This document shows, piece after piece, positions 32,981 through 40,614 of a stretch of 54,593 nt of DNA (the first letter of the stretch is position 1; every line of letters begins with the position of its first letter). The notes beneath the pieces are model-generated. The model saw only the letters and a list, made by a program, of their open reading frames with translations. It ran no database searches and was not told the DNA's origin. Source of the DNA: Paenibacillus albiflavus. GTDB lineage: Bacteria > Bacillota > Bacilli > Paenibacillales > NBRC-103111. The stretch covers positions 1 through 54,593 of the forward strand of contig NZ_SKFG01000035.1 of NCBI RefSeq assembly GCF_004344915.1, given 5' to 3'. The position numbers and the translations under genes were made by a program.

Positions 32981-34585
32981 CAAAGATTTGCCCCCCAAAA
33001 TATCAGCTCGTAACTTAGGTTTTAAAATAAACTTCGCTTCTCTTCTTCCCTTACCTTTTTCAATCACTTCAACAATCGCGTGATCAAACACTGCTCTTAA
33101 AATATTATTCTTACTTGTTTTATTGTCACTTGAGTGATAAGCCTTCAGCACAGTAGATATATTCTTTTGTACCTGTTGAATATTTATCTCTCTCTTTTTA
33201 TCTACTTTTACACCTGTATATAATTTTTCTAGCTCGTCCACTTCATTAAGTTCTTTTTCTATAGCTGATTTTCTTGATTGAAATGTTTCGTCATCATACG
33301 TACGATCTTCATATTTTTCATAAATAAAATCCATCCGTTTTTTAAGATTGCTACGACGGGTAACAAGACTATCCATCATCTCAATACGATTACGTTCTAA
33401 TATTTCTTTGTCATCGTTGTTCGCGCTATTTTCAATGTATGTTCTAAGCTTGTCAGCATCAAGCGTCTCCAATACTTCTAATACTTTTAAAAGCTGTGAC
33501 TCGACGGAACGATATTTAAGGAATGTACATCCTGGTTCCTTACACCACAAGAATTCCTTTTCATATATTGATTCAGATCCATCTGTACGTTGATAATGCT
33601 GCACACTGAATTGTCTAATCATACGGCGGCCACACGTCGAACAGATCACGAGTCCTGCCAATTCGCAAGGTGAAAAGTCAAGTTTTGTTCGTGGTTTGTG
33701 TCTGCTAGCTTGATCTTTCTCCATTGCTTTCGAGAATAAATCTTCATCTACAACTTTAGGGCTATAAATAATAATAGGATCCTGTCCTTTAGGCTGGAAT
33801 CGATGAATACCAATATTTCGCTCATGAGTGATTAGGCGTCTTAACATCATAGGATGCCATTCATTACTTCCCTCTGGGGTGAGGATATTTGTATGTCGTT
33901 TAAGAAAAGTAGCAAGCGCACGATAAGATACGTCACGTAATTCTCCTTGATTTTTAAAGTCAGGCACACCATACACATAATACAAGTAAATTTGTTTCAT
34001 ATCCGCTGATTCTTTTTCATGCAAGTCTAGAAAACCAGTGCTTGAATCATAAATGAAGCAATATGGAGCAGCTCCTGAAACCCATTTCCCGGCAAGTGCT
34101 GCTGTAATTCTTCCGCCCATTAATCGCTCACGTGTAGTCTCAAATTCTTCCCGAGACATGAATAGTTCAAAACGAATTTGACGTAAATCAGCAGGATTTG
34201 AAGGGTCATATACGCGGTATGGAGTGATAATGAAAATATTCAAGTCAATGATCAGATCATAAATAATCCCCATATCAGTATAAGAACCACGACCCATACG
34301 AGATATTTCCTTGACAGCAATAGCTTGATATTTTCTTGAACGCAAATCTTCTATTACTTTTTGAAAAACAGGGCGTGTGCTAATCTTGTCACCGCTACCT
34401 ATCTCACTGACTTGATCATAAGGAATACCATAGCCGCTTAAAACTCTATCCATTAAGTCAGCTTGATTCTTAAGCGTATCTTCCCCAGTTTTCTTTTCAT
34501 ATTCTTCGTCAGCACGGGATCGGCGCAAATAGTTGATTATTGCTTCAACACCAAGCTCAATTAGTCGTTTAGCATCAAGATGCAT
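32975..34585 (-). CDS. Large serine recombinase (prophage integrase)
   Basis: 536 aa. N-terminal resolvase domain (about 13-155) with nucleophile Ser23 in NYLRRSR and a SRMGRGSY block; the Recombinase domain follows (about 175-300); a zinc ribbon uses Cys315, Cys318 (CSTCGRR) and Cys348, Cys353; then a coiled coil (about 390-450). All features of a phage large serine integrase. It would catalyse integration, and with a directionality factor excision. The gene is convergent with and directly adjacent to truncated prkA (no base between the stop codons). ATG 34585 is chosen because AAAGGAG precedes it at 8-9 nt; the ORF extends 13 codons further upstream. Confidence 0.96.
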   Translation of the reverse strand: MHLDAKRLIELGVEAIINYLRRSRADEEYEKKTGEDTLKNQADLMDRVLSGYGIPYDQVSEIGSGDKISTRPVFQKVIEDLRSRKYQAIAVKEISRMGRGSYTDMGIIYDLIIDLNIFIITPYRVYDPSNPADLRQIRFELFMSREEFETTRERLMGGRITAALAGKWVSGAAPYCFIYDSSTGFLDLHEKESADMKQIYLYYVYGVPDFKNQGELRDVSYRALATFLKRHTNILTPEGSNEWHPMMLRRLITHERNIGIHRFQPKGQDPIIIYSPKVVDEDLFSKAMEKDQASRHKPRTKLDFSPCELAGLVICSTCGRRMIRQFSVQHYQRTDGSESIYEKEFLWCKEPGCTFLKYRSVESQLLKVLEVLETLDADKLRTYIENSANNDDKEILERNRIEMMDSLVTRRSNLKKRMDFIYEKYEDRTYDDETFQSRKSAIEKELNEVDELEKLYTGVKVDKKREINIQQVQKNISTVLKAYHSSDNKTSKNNILRAVFDHAIVEVIEKGKGRREAKFILKPKLRADILGGKSLV

Positions 34586-34745
34586 GCCCATTCTCCTTTG
34601 GTTATTTCTTTTGGTTTTTTTCATTTATAATAGCACATACCAAAGGAACTGAACAAATTACAATAGTGTAGAATTATTTCAATATTTTTTATTTGTTAAT
34701 TTTTTATTGTTTATTTCTCGTTTAACATTTAATCCAATGTATGAT

Positions 34746-34853
34746 GGTATTGTCAGCAGGTTATGAAATACCAGCTGTAGCCCGTCCGTAACTGACCGAT
34801 GGCAACGGAAATTAGGTAGCACCTTTTACGGATAAACTTTTTTTCTCATAACC
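34746..34853 (+). ncRNA. Candidate structured RNA in the prophage
   Basis: Outer stem GGTTATGA (34759-34766) with TCATAACC (34846-34853); second stem TCCGTAA (34785-34791) with TTACGGA (34826-34832); inner hairpin AGGT/ACCT (34814-34824). A competing stem GGTATT (34746-34751) with AATACC (34767-34772) would break the outer one, a switch-like layout. A terminator follows ten bases later. It matches no family I know. Confidence 0.45.
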
Positions 34854-34861
34854 CCTTACTC

Positions 34862-34893
34862 GGCCACTTCAAATGGAGTGGCTACTTTTTTTT
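34862..34893 (+). terminator. Terminator after the structured-RNA candidate
   Basis: GCCACT (34863-34868) pairs with AGTGGC (34877-34882), followed by a long T-run. Confidence 0.75.
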
Positions 34894-34917
34894 ATAAATT
34901 AAAATGAGGTGATTTCA

Positions 34918-35049
34918 TTGTTATATATTGCTAATTGGGATGAGGTAGCAAAGTTGATTCTTCAAAGCAATGGAGCTACGGATGAACAAGTGAAGATGAT
35001 ATACATAAAAGATGGTAAGGTGAACGTAGAGACTGAATCTCAGAAATAA
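34918..35049 (+). CDS. Small phage protein (43 aa)
   Basis: TTG start with GAGGTGA a few bases upstream; 43 codons without interruption. The peptide (LYIANWDEVAKLILQSNG..., Lys/Glu tail) is acidic-basic mixed and probably helical. No family recognised; phages often carry such peptides. It lies directly after the terminator, so it either needs read-through or an undetected promoter. Confidence 0.45.
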   Translation: MLYIANWDEVAKLILQSNGATDEQVKMIYIKDGKVNVETESQK

Positions 35050-35056
35050 GAGGTAA

Positions 35057-35233
35057 ATGCTTCATCATGTCGAAGTATGGCATGAGGAGGTGATCAATAC
35101 GGTTTGGAATAAATCAGGATACCATGATACATTTACTAAACAACAGATGATAATCATGGATCAAACTAGAAAGCAGAATGAAGAACGAAAAAAAGCTGAA
35201 AAGAAGACTGTAAAAGAGCAGGCATCTAAGTAA
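35057..35233 (+). CDS. Small phage protein (58 aa), start uncertain
   Basis: Open frame in step with the previous small gene, seven bases after its stop. N-terminal half aromatic and His-containing (HHVEVWHEEVINTVW), C-terminal third a Lys/Glu helix (QNEERKKAEKKTVKEQASK). Only a weak AGAGGT precedes ATG 35057; a strong GAGGAGGTGAT lies inside the frame, but no normal start codon follows it in frame at the right distance. No family recognised. Confidence 0.4.
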   Translation: MLHHVEVWHEEVINTVWNKSGYHDTFTKQQMIIMDQTRKQNEERKKAEKKTVKEQASK

Positions 35234-35236
35234 GCG

Positions 35237-35261
35237 AAAGCACCCAAGTGGTGCTTTTTCT
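35237..35261 (+). terminator. Terminator after the two small genes
   Basis: AAAGCACC, five bases, GGTGCTTT, T-run. Confidence 0.7.
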
Positions 35262-35297
35262 TTTCTAGTCACTCAATCGAGTAGCTTTTTATTATTC

Positions 35298-35415
35298 CTA
35301 GTGGTGGTTAAAATGTACCCTCTACTGGTGGTCAAATAGCCCCCTCTAGACACTCATATTAATTTTGCTAGGGGTGGTCATTTAGCCCCCACTAGTGGTG
35401 GTCATTTGACCCCCC
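35298..35415. repeat. Iteron-like array of four 24-bp repeats
   Basis: Copies at 35298-35321, 35322-35345, 35368-35391 and 35392-35415 share CTA-GGTGGT-A-CCC with period 24; the two pairs are separated by 22 bp. An extremely AT-rich tract (35420-35460, with TATATA runs) follows. This looks like an iteron origin with an unwinding element, or an operator array. Confidence 0.6.
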
Positions 35416-35463
35416 AAGAAAGAAAAAAGAAATATATATATAAATATATATACTATCTATGTC

Positions 35464-35476
35464 GAACATTCTGTTC
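35464..35476. promoter_or_regulatory. GAACA/TGTTC palindrome
   Basis: Perfect inverted repeat GAACA, three bases, TGTTC. Resembles a LexA box but has five bases between GAAC and GTTC instead of four. It lies ~90 bp upstream of the 71-aa gene. Confidence 0.35.
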
Positions 35477-35554
35477 TACATGATGTTATAAAAATAGATT
35501 CAAAGTCACTCTTAAACTGAGTGGCTTATTTTATTTTAGAAAGGATTGATGAAT

Positions 35555-35770
35555 ATGAAACCAACTAAGAAATCAGGTAAGGCAATTGTTCAGTTTATTC
35601 AGTACATATCCGGAATTCATCGAGTATTTCATATCTATTATGGGTATGGATACAAGATACCACTCATGAATATCGCATACTTTCATAAGCAGACCTTCGG
35701 TATAAAACATGGATTCAAGAAGATTAACAGGGAACTGTATCATAACTGCACTATTACTGGGATCTACTGA
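35555..35770 (+). CDS. Small phage protein (71 aa)
   Basis: 71 aa, basic, Tyr/His/Ile-rich (IHRVFHIYYGYGYKIPLMNIAYFHK), no membrane segment that I would call. AAGG lies about 10 nt before ATG 35555. Its stop overlaps the start of the next small gene by one base (TGATG), so three tiny genes form a coupled cluster. No family recognised. Confidence 0.5.
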   Translation: MKPTKKSGKAIVQFIQYISGIHRVFHIYYGYGYKIPLMNIAYFHKQTFGIKHGFKKINRELYHNCTITGIY

Positions 35771-35856
35771 TGAAGCTTATCACATGGCTCATTAAGATAA
35801 CCAAGAACAGATCGGCACTGATATCACGTAATCGAAAGGAGCGTAGAGCAAGATGA
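35770..35856 (+). CDS. Tiny basic phage peptide (28 aa)
   Basis: 28 codons: a hydrophobic-basic start (MKLITWLIKITK) and an Arg-rich tail (RNRKERRAR). It is tied at both ends, by TGATG at its start and ATGA at its stop, to neighbours, which supports translation. It may itself just carry the ribosome through to the next gene; no function proposed. Confidence 0.4.
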   Translation: MKLITWLIKITKNRSALISRNRKERRAR

Positions 35857-36143
35857 TTTGCGTTTGTTCAAATGGAATGCAGCTCACTAGAGAACAGATC
35901 GATGCTATAAGCAACATGTTGGCTAAAGTAAGGGAACAGATTGTTAATCTCGCTGAAGCTGTGATCAATGTATTCAAGATGATTGCAGAGCGAATTGATT
36001 GGTCGAAGATCAGTCCTTTGCTATATGCCAACCCTAAGAAGAAACGACAGCGTAAGAAACACCAGAGAAAGCTAGAGCGCCTATTGGTTAGTCAGGTATT
36101 AGATAGGAGCCCGATGAGGAAAGTAATTCGGAGTCATTGTTGA
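35853..36143 (+). CDS. Small phage protein (96 aa) with basic tail
   Basis: 96 aa. Residues 10-50 look helical (REQIDAISNMLAKVREQIVNL); the C-terminal third is very basic (PKKKRQRKKHQRKLERLL), fit for nucleic acid binding. AAAGGAG is upstream of ATG 35853, which overlaps the previous stop by four bases. It sits where phages often carry late-transcription activators (ArpU-like) or terminase accessory genes, but I see no similarity that proves it. Confidence 0.55.
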   Translation: MICVCSNGMQLTREQIDAISNMLAKVREQIVNLAEAVINVFKMIAERIDWSKISPLLYANPKKKRQRKKHQRKLERLLVSQVLDRSPMRKVIRSHC

Positions 36144-36187
36144 TAACAATTCACTGTCCGTTCATACAAGCTCTTAACAGGCTTACA

Positions 36188-36199
36188 GAACGTTTGTTC
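36188..36199. promoter_or_regulatory. LexA/DinR-like box
   Basis: GAAC-GTTT-GTTC, the spacing of Gram-positive LexA sites (CGAAC-N4-GTTC type), flanked by A and T. It lies 45 bp after the small-gene cluster and about 270 bp before the terminase gene. Confidence 0.45.
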
Positions 36200-36267
36200 T
36201 ATTCGAATGATAGATTGGTCGTCTTAAGTATATAAAACGCTGTGGTGATGTCTTCTAGGCTTTCAAC

Positions 36268-36363
36268 GGGTCCTCCCAGACAAAAGTTTTAGTGCGGGTG
36301 CTTGCGAGCCCGAAATAGCTCTAGATTTATTTTTAAAAAATTACTTCCGCTTCCGTTTGCCAT
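36268..36363 (+). other. Candidate cos packaging site
   Basis: Layout as in lambda: GGGTCCTCCC (36268-36277), then a GC-rich, partly symmetric GCGGGTGCTTGCGAGCCCG (36294-36312), an AT-rich stretch, then CTTCCGCTTCCGTTTGCC (36344-36361), similar to the terminase-binding R-site motif CGTTTCCGTT. It lies just before the Nu1-type terminase gene, where cos is expected. Cut positions are not known. Confidence 0.55.
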
Positions 36364-36461
36364 GTCTGCAAATATAGCGGTTTTTATTTTTTACTTCGAA
36401 TTAAGTCTATAAATTTTAGTGAGCAAATTTGAATAATCAAAGCGGAAGTAGAGGTGAGACG

Positions 36462-36995
36462 ATGGCAAAGAAAAAAACGGAAGTTAATCCACTGCACGAG
36501 TTAGAAATTCAGACAGGCGAGCTTGCTGCCATCGTCGGCAAATCTACTCGCTGGATTCGTCAAATAACGAGTGACGGAGTTTTGAAACAGGTTGGCAGAG
36601 GTAAATATATTCTCGGCGACGCAGTTCAAGCGTATATCGAGCATGCTTCTGGCGGTAAAGAAGAAGATAACAAGCCGCGCTTTATCGATGAAAAGACAGA
36701 ACATGAGCGTATCAAAAAGGAAAAGGCAGCACTTGAGCTTGAAGAAATGCGCGGGGAACTGCACCGGGCAGAGGATGTTCAGGCGGTTATGAATGATATG
36801 CTTGCAGCGTTTCGTCAAAAGATACTCGCGATCCCCACAAAACTGGCACCTCAGATTGCTGGAAACGGTGAAGTGAATGTCGTTAAGGGGATGTTAACTT
36901 CTGCCCTGCATGAAGCTCTGACAGAACTGTCCGATTATAACCCGGAAACGTTCCGTGAAGAACGTCAAAGGGATGGTGGCGATGAGGAAAGCTGA
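36462..36995 (+). CDS. Terminase small subunit (Nu1-like)
   Basis: 177 aa. Winged-helix/HTH at the N-terminus (GELAAIVGKSTRWIRQITSDG, about 18-38; then KYILGDAVQAY), long Lys/Glu helix (about 70-110) and a C-terminal dimer/large-subunit contact region, as in lambda Nu1. It recognises cos and hands DNA to the large subunit. ATG 36462 follows GAGGTGAGACG; the upstream ATG at 36429 has no better site. It overlaps the large subunit gene by 14 bases. Confidence 0.88.
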   Translation: MAKKKTEVNPLHELEIQTGELAAIVGKSTRWIRQITSDGVLKQVGRGKYILGDAVQAYIEHASGGKEEDNKPRFIDEKTEHERIKKEKAALELEEMRGELHRAEDVQAVMNDMLAAFRQKILAIPTKLAPQIAGNGEVNVVKGMLTSALHEALTELSDYNPETFREERQRDGGDEES

Positions 36996-38796
36996 AACAA
37001 AGACGATTGATCTATTCCGTCGAATTGCCAAGATGCTTGCCCCTCCTCCTGACCTTAAGGTGTCTGAATGGGCAGACCAAAATAGACGCTTATCATCCGA
37101 AGCATCAGCAGAACCAGGACAATGGAGAACGGACAGGGCTCCATATCAGAGGGATATCATGGATGCCGTAAATGATGACGAATGCGAAACAGTTGTCGTT
37201 ATGTCCTCTGCACAGGTGGGGAAGACGGAGATCATTCTCAATACCATCGGATATTATGTGCATCAGGATCCTGCTCCAGTTATGCTTGTGCAACCTACGC
37301 TCGACCTCGCGCAAGCATTTTCCAAAGATCGGTTAGCCCCGATGCTACGTGACTCTCCTGTACTTAAAAGCAAGATTAAGGAGACAAAGAGCCGCGACAG
37401 TGGAAACACCCTGCTTCACAAGACTTTCCCTGGTGGACATATAACAATGGCAGGAGCAAACTCACCTGCGTCCCTCGCCAGTCGTCCTATTCGTATTGTG
37501 CTATTGGACGAGGTTGACCGTTATCCGGTGTCGGCTGGGACAGAGGGAGACCCCGTTTCACTTGTAACAAAACGGTCTACAACCTTCTTTAACCGGAAGC
37601 GGATCATGGTTAGTACTCCAACGATCAAAGGCGTATCTCGGATAGAAGAAGCATTCGAAAACAGTAGCATGGAACATTGGAACCTACCATGTCCAAGCTG
37701 TGGCGAGCTTCAGCGACTCAAGTGGGCTCAAATTGACTTTGATTACGATAAGGAGACAAAGACCTGTAAAAGGGTAGAGCATGCCTGTCATGCTTGTGGT
37801 TCCTTGCATAGTGAGCAGGAGTGGAAATCAGGTATTGGTGAGTGGGTTGCCGAAAAAGACAACCGAAAGGTGCGTGGTTTCCACCTTAACGAGATGGCTA
37901 GCCCGTGGAAGCGGTGGGAAGAGATTGTTGAGGATCACCAAGAAGCTGTGCGTGGTGGACCAGAAAAACTGAAAGTGTGGACCAATACTTCTCTTGGCGA
38001 GACATGGGAGGAACAAGGCGACCAACTAGAAGAGGACGATCTCATTAACCGCGGTGAGATTTATAACGGTACTGATGTCCCTGATGGAGTACTCATATTA
38101 ACGGCAGCGGTTGACGTACAGGATGACCGATTTGAGGTCGAAGTGCTGGGATGGGGTATTGGGAAAGAATCTTGGGGAATCCAATATCAAGTACTCTATG
38201 GCGATCTCAAGCAGCCGCAAGTCTGGAATGATCTTGATTCTTTCCTCTCACGGATATGGACGAACAAGGACGGTAAAAGGTTCGGCATTGCTTGCACATG
38301 CATGGACTCTGGCGGTCACTTTACGACTGATGTATATCGCTTCTGTGCAGCACGTGAAGCACGAAAAATATATGCGATTAAGGGACAAGGCGCTGATCCA
38401 GGTCAATATGTTCCATTTCTTAACGGCCATTCTCGTACACCACGGGAAAAGGCCGTTTTGTTTAGACTTGGAGTCGATGAGGGAAAAGCAAACGTGGTGT
38501 CTCGCTTACGAATTACAGAAGTTGGACCAGGTTACTGTCACTTCCCGACTGACCGCGGATACAACGAGCAGTATTTCCAAGGTCTGACGGCTGAGAAGCT
38601 GGTCACACGCTTTAGGATGGGTGTCCGGTATCAGGTATGGGTAAAGGTCAGACAGCGAAATGAACCGCTGGACTTACGGGTTTACAATACAGCAGCACTC
38701 GAAATAATTAATCCTGACTTTGAAAAGCTCTCGACCAATAGCCGTGACGTTACAAGACAGCAGCCACGTCGTCGAGTGATTAGCAACGGAATTTAG
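36982..38796 (+). CDS. Terminase large subunit (lambda GpA family)
   Basis: 604 aa. ATPase: SSAQVGKT (Walker A, 75-82), LLDEVD (Walker B, 174-179), STPT motif III. Two CxxC pairs (CPSCG and CHACG, about 240-275) form the GpA-type zinc finger. The nuclease domain begins near 370 (LTAAVDVQDDRFEVEV) and includes MDSGGH. It packages DNA into the prohead and makes the cos ends. ATG 36982 is preferred; ATG 36973 lies too close to AAAGGG. Confidence 0.95.
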   Translation: MRKAETKTIDLFRRIAKMLAPPPDLKVSEWADQNRRLSSEASAEPGQWRTDRAPYQRDIMDAVNDDECETVVVMSSAQVGKTEIILNTIGYYVHQDPAPVMLVQPTLDLAQAFSKDRLAPMLRDSPVLKSKIKETKSRDSGNTLLHKTFPGGHITMAGANSPASLASRPIRIVLLDEVDRYPVSAGTEGDPVSLVTKRSTTFFNRKRIMVSTPTIKGVSRIEEAFENSSMEHWNLPCPSCGELQRLKWAQIDFDYDKETKTCKRVEHACHACGSLHSEQEWKSGIGEWVAEKDNRKVRGFHLNEMASPWKRWEEIVEDHQEAVRGGPEKLKVWTNTSLGETWEEQGDQLEEDDLINRGEIYNGTDVPDGVLILTAAVDVQDDRFEVEVLGWGIGKESWGIQYQVLYGDLKQPQVWNDLDSFLSRIWTNKDGKRFGIACTCMDSGGHFTTDVYRFCAAREARKIYAIKGQGADPGQYVPFLNGHSRTPREKAVLFRLGVDEGKANVVSRLRITEVGPGYCHFPTDRGYNEQYFQGLTAEKLVTRFRMGVRYQVWVKVRQRNEPLDLRVYNTAALEIINPDFEKLSTNSRDVTRQQPRRRVISNGI

Positions 38797-38815
38797 AAAG
38801 GAGGTGAACAGGGAT

Positions 38816-39040
38816 ATGGCATGGGACTTAGAAACAGCAAGGAAACACTTAGACGCATGGATGGAAGCTAATTTAGCTGTATCAACAGGTCAATCTTATC
38901 AAATTGGATCTCGAAACATTACTCGCGCTAACCTATCTGAGATCCAGAAACAAATTCTATTCTGGCGAAGAGAAGTTGATCGATTGGAAAATGGCCGAAG
39001 TGGAATGCGAGTCGTTCGTGTTGTCCCGCGTGACGTATGA
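38816..39040 (+). CDS. gpW-like head-tail joining protein (DUF6148 type)
   Basis: 74 aa. Sequence AWDLETARKHLDAWMEANLAVSTGQSY and the Arg-rich second helix fit the small head-completion proteins between terminase and portal (lambda gpW position; DUF6148 family). It is thought to plug the filled head. AAAGGAGGTGAACAGGGAT gives a strong site for ATG 38816. It overlaps the portal gene by four bases (ATGA). Confidence 0.8.
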   Translation: MAWDLETARKHLDAWMEANLAVSTGQSYQIGSRNITRANLSEIQKQILFWRREVDRLENGRSGMRVVRVVPRDV

Positions 39041-40614
39041 AGCTGATCGATCGAATGATTTCATCGATATCTCCTAGTTGGGCCTTAAAGAGACAAGTTG
39101 CACAAAAGAAACTAGAGATATTCAATTCCGGTTATTCCAATCATGGGGCAAGTGGTACAAAGAAATCGCTAGCTGGATGGAATTTCCGAGGCGGCGGTCC
39201 AGACGAGGATATTGTTGACAATGCTGACGTACTTAGACAGAGGTCACGTGACTTGTATATGGGCGGCGCTACTCTTGCAACAGGTGCGTTAAAAACATCC
39301 AGAACGAACGTCGTAGGGACAGGCTTGAAACTATTTCCAATCGTTGATTATGAGTATCTAGGATTATCCGAAGAAGAAGAAAAGCAATTAAAGCGAACCA
39401 TCGAAAGAGAGTTTGCGCTTTGGGCGGATTCAACTGATAGTGATGCTTGCCGGCAGCATAATTTTTACGAACTACAGCAGCTCGCTTTCCTCTCACAGCT
39501 TATGTCAGGTGATTGCTTTGCGCTGTTACCTATGAAAAAGCGTAAGCAATCCGTATACGATTTACGCGTGCGGTTGCTTGAAGCAGATCGTTGCTGCAAT
39601 CCTCCGATACTCAACGGGAAGAACATTCGCGGAGGGGTAGAGGTGAATGAGGATGCCGAAGTCGTGGCGTATCACTTTCTTAATAGGCATCCATTGTCAT
39701 TTTATACTCCAGGTGCTCCGCTGCCTCCACCAAAGTGGAATCGCGTACTCGCATATGGCGATAAGACAGGCAGGAAAAACGTTATTCATTTGATGGATGC
39801 GGAACGTCCAGAACAGCGTCGCGGTGTCCCAATCCTTGCTCCGGTTATCGAAGCACTCAAGCAGCTTGGACGATACACGGAAGCTGAGCTCATGGCGGCT
39901 GTTGTCAGCGGAATGTTCACTGTATTTGTTAAGTCGGATAGTCCTGAAAATCCTGTCGGATCTGGATTATCTCAAGAAGAAACTTTACCTGGACTCGACA
40001 ACAACTTGCAGATGGGTAATGGCGCCATTGTTGGATTAGCACCGGGGGAAGATATTTCCACAGCAAATCCGGGAAGGCCAAATACTGCTTTTGACGGGTT
40101 CGTGACGGCAATTTTGCGGCAAGTCGGGGCGGCACTAGAAATCCCATACGAGTTGCTTGTTAAAAGCTTTACATCCTCATACTCAGCAAGCCGCGCCGCC
40201 CTTCTGGAAGCGTGGAAGATGTTCCGTATGCGTCGCATATGGTTTGCTGCAGACTTTTGTCAACCGGTATACGAGGAATGGTTTGCGGAAGCAGTAGCCA
40301 AGGGTAGGATTTACGCCCCTGGCTTTTTTGATGATCCACTCATTCGCAAGGCATATACGCGAGCTGAATGGATTGGACCATCATCTGGTCAACTTGATCC
40401 ATTGAAAGAGGCACAAGCCGCAAAAATGCGTGTCGAGGAAGGGTTTAGTACTCGTTCGCGTGAGACAGCCGAAATTACTGGAGGAGATTTCGAAATGAAT
40501 GTGCAGCAACGTATCCGAGAAGAGAAAATGCGCCGTGAAGGCGGGTTACTCGATGGATTACCAACGGGAGGAGGTGAAACAAAATATGTCGTTCTGGATC
40601 CTCAACAAGACTAA
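39037..40614 (+). CDS. Portal protein (lambda gpB family)
   Basis: 525 aa, the usual size. Typical blocks: NADVLRQRSRDLYMGGATLATGAL (about 61-84), VVGTGLKL, LLEADR, HLMDAERPEQRRGVP, and GAALEIPYELLVKSFTSSYSASRAALLEAW near the C-terminal third. Forms the dodecameric ring at one head vertex through which DNA passes. Its 3' end overlaps the protease start by 29 bases. Confidence 0.95.
   Translation: MKLIDRMISSISPSWALKRQVAQKKLEIFNSGYSNHGASGTKKSLAGWNFRGGGPDEDIVDNADVLRQRSRDLYMGGATLATGALKTSRTNVVGTGLKLFPIVDYEYLGLSEEEEKQLKRTIEREFALWADSTDSDACRQHNFYELQQLAFLSQLMSGDCFALLPMKKRKQSVYDLRVRLLEADRCCNPPILNGKNIRGGVEVNEDAEVVAYHFLNRHPLSFYTPGAPLPPPKWNRVLAYGDKTGRKNVIHLMDAERPEQRRGVPILAPVIEALKQLGRYTEAELMAAVVSGMFTVFVKSDSPENPVGSGLSQEETLPGLDNNLQMGNGAIVGLAPGEDISTANPGRPNTAFDGFVTAILRQVGAALEIPYELLVKSFTSSYSASRAALLEAWKMFRMRRIWFAADFCQPVYEEWFAEAVAKGRIYAPGFFDDPLIRKAYTRAEWIGPSSGQLDPLKEAQAAKMRVEEGFSTRSRETAEITGGDFEMNVQQRIREEKMRREGGLLDGLPTGGGETKYVVLDPQQD

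Larger units (their letters stand above)
36144..36461 (+). other. Non-coding region before terminase (LexA-like box and cos)
   Basis: 318 bases without a gene. It holds the LexA-like palindrome and the cos candidate; the rest is AT-rich leader of the late operon. No clear sigma-A promoter was seen. Confidence 0.5.

Noticed and set aside
34791-34815. Hammerhead ribozyme-like CTGA...GGAAA
   Set aside because: The core has an extra base in CTGANGA and no proper stem II.
34785-34824. Resemblance of ACCGATGG and TAGGTAGC words to the c-di-GMP-I riboswitch
   Set aside because: The words occur in the wrong order and the GCACAGGGCAAACC part is absent; pairing is different.
35072-35110. Gene starting after the strong GAGGAGGTGAT inside the 58-aa frame
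   Set aside because: The only fitting codons are GTT or ATA; the ATA frame stops after 17 codons, so I kept the ATG start at low confidence.
35298-35415. CRISPR array
   Set aside because: Repeats are directly tandem without spacers of constant length, and there are no cas genes.
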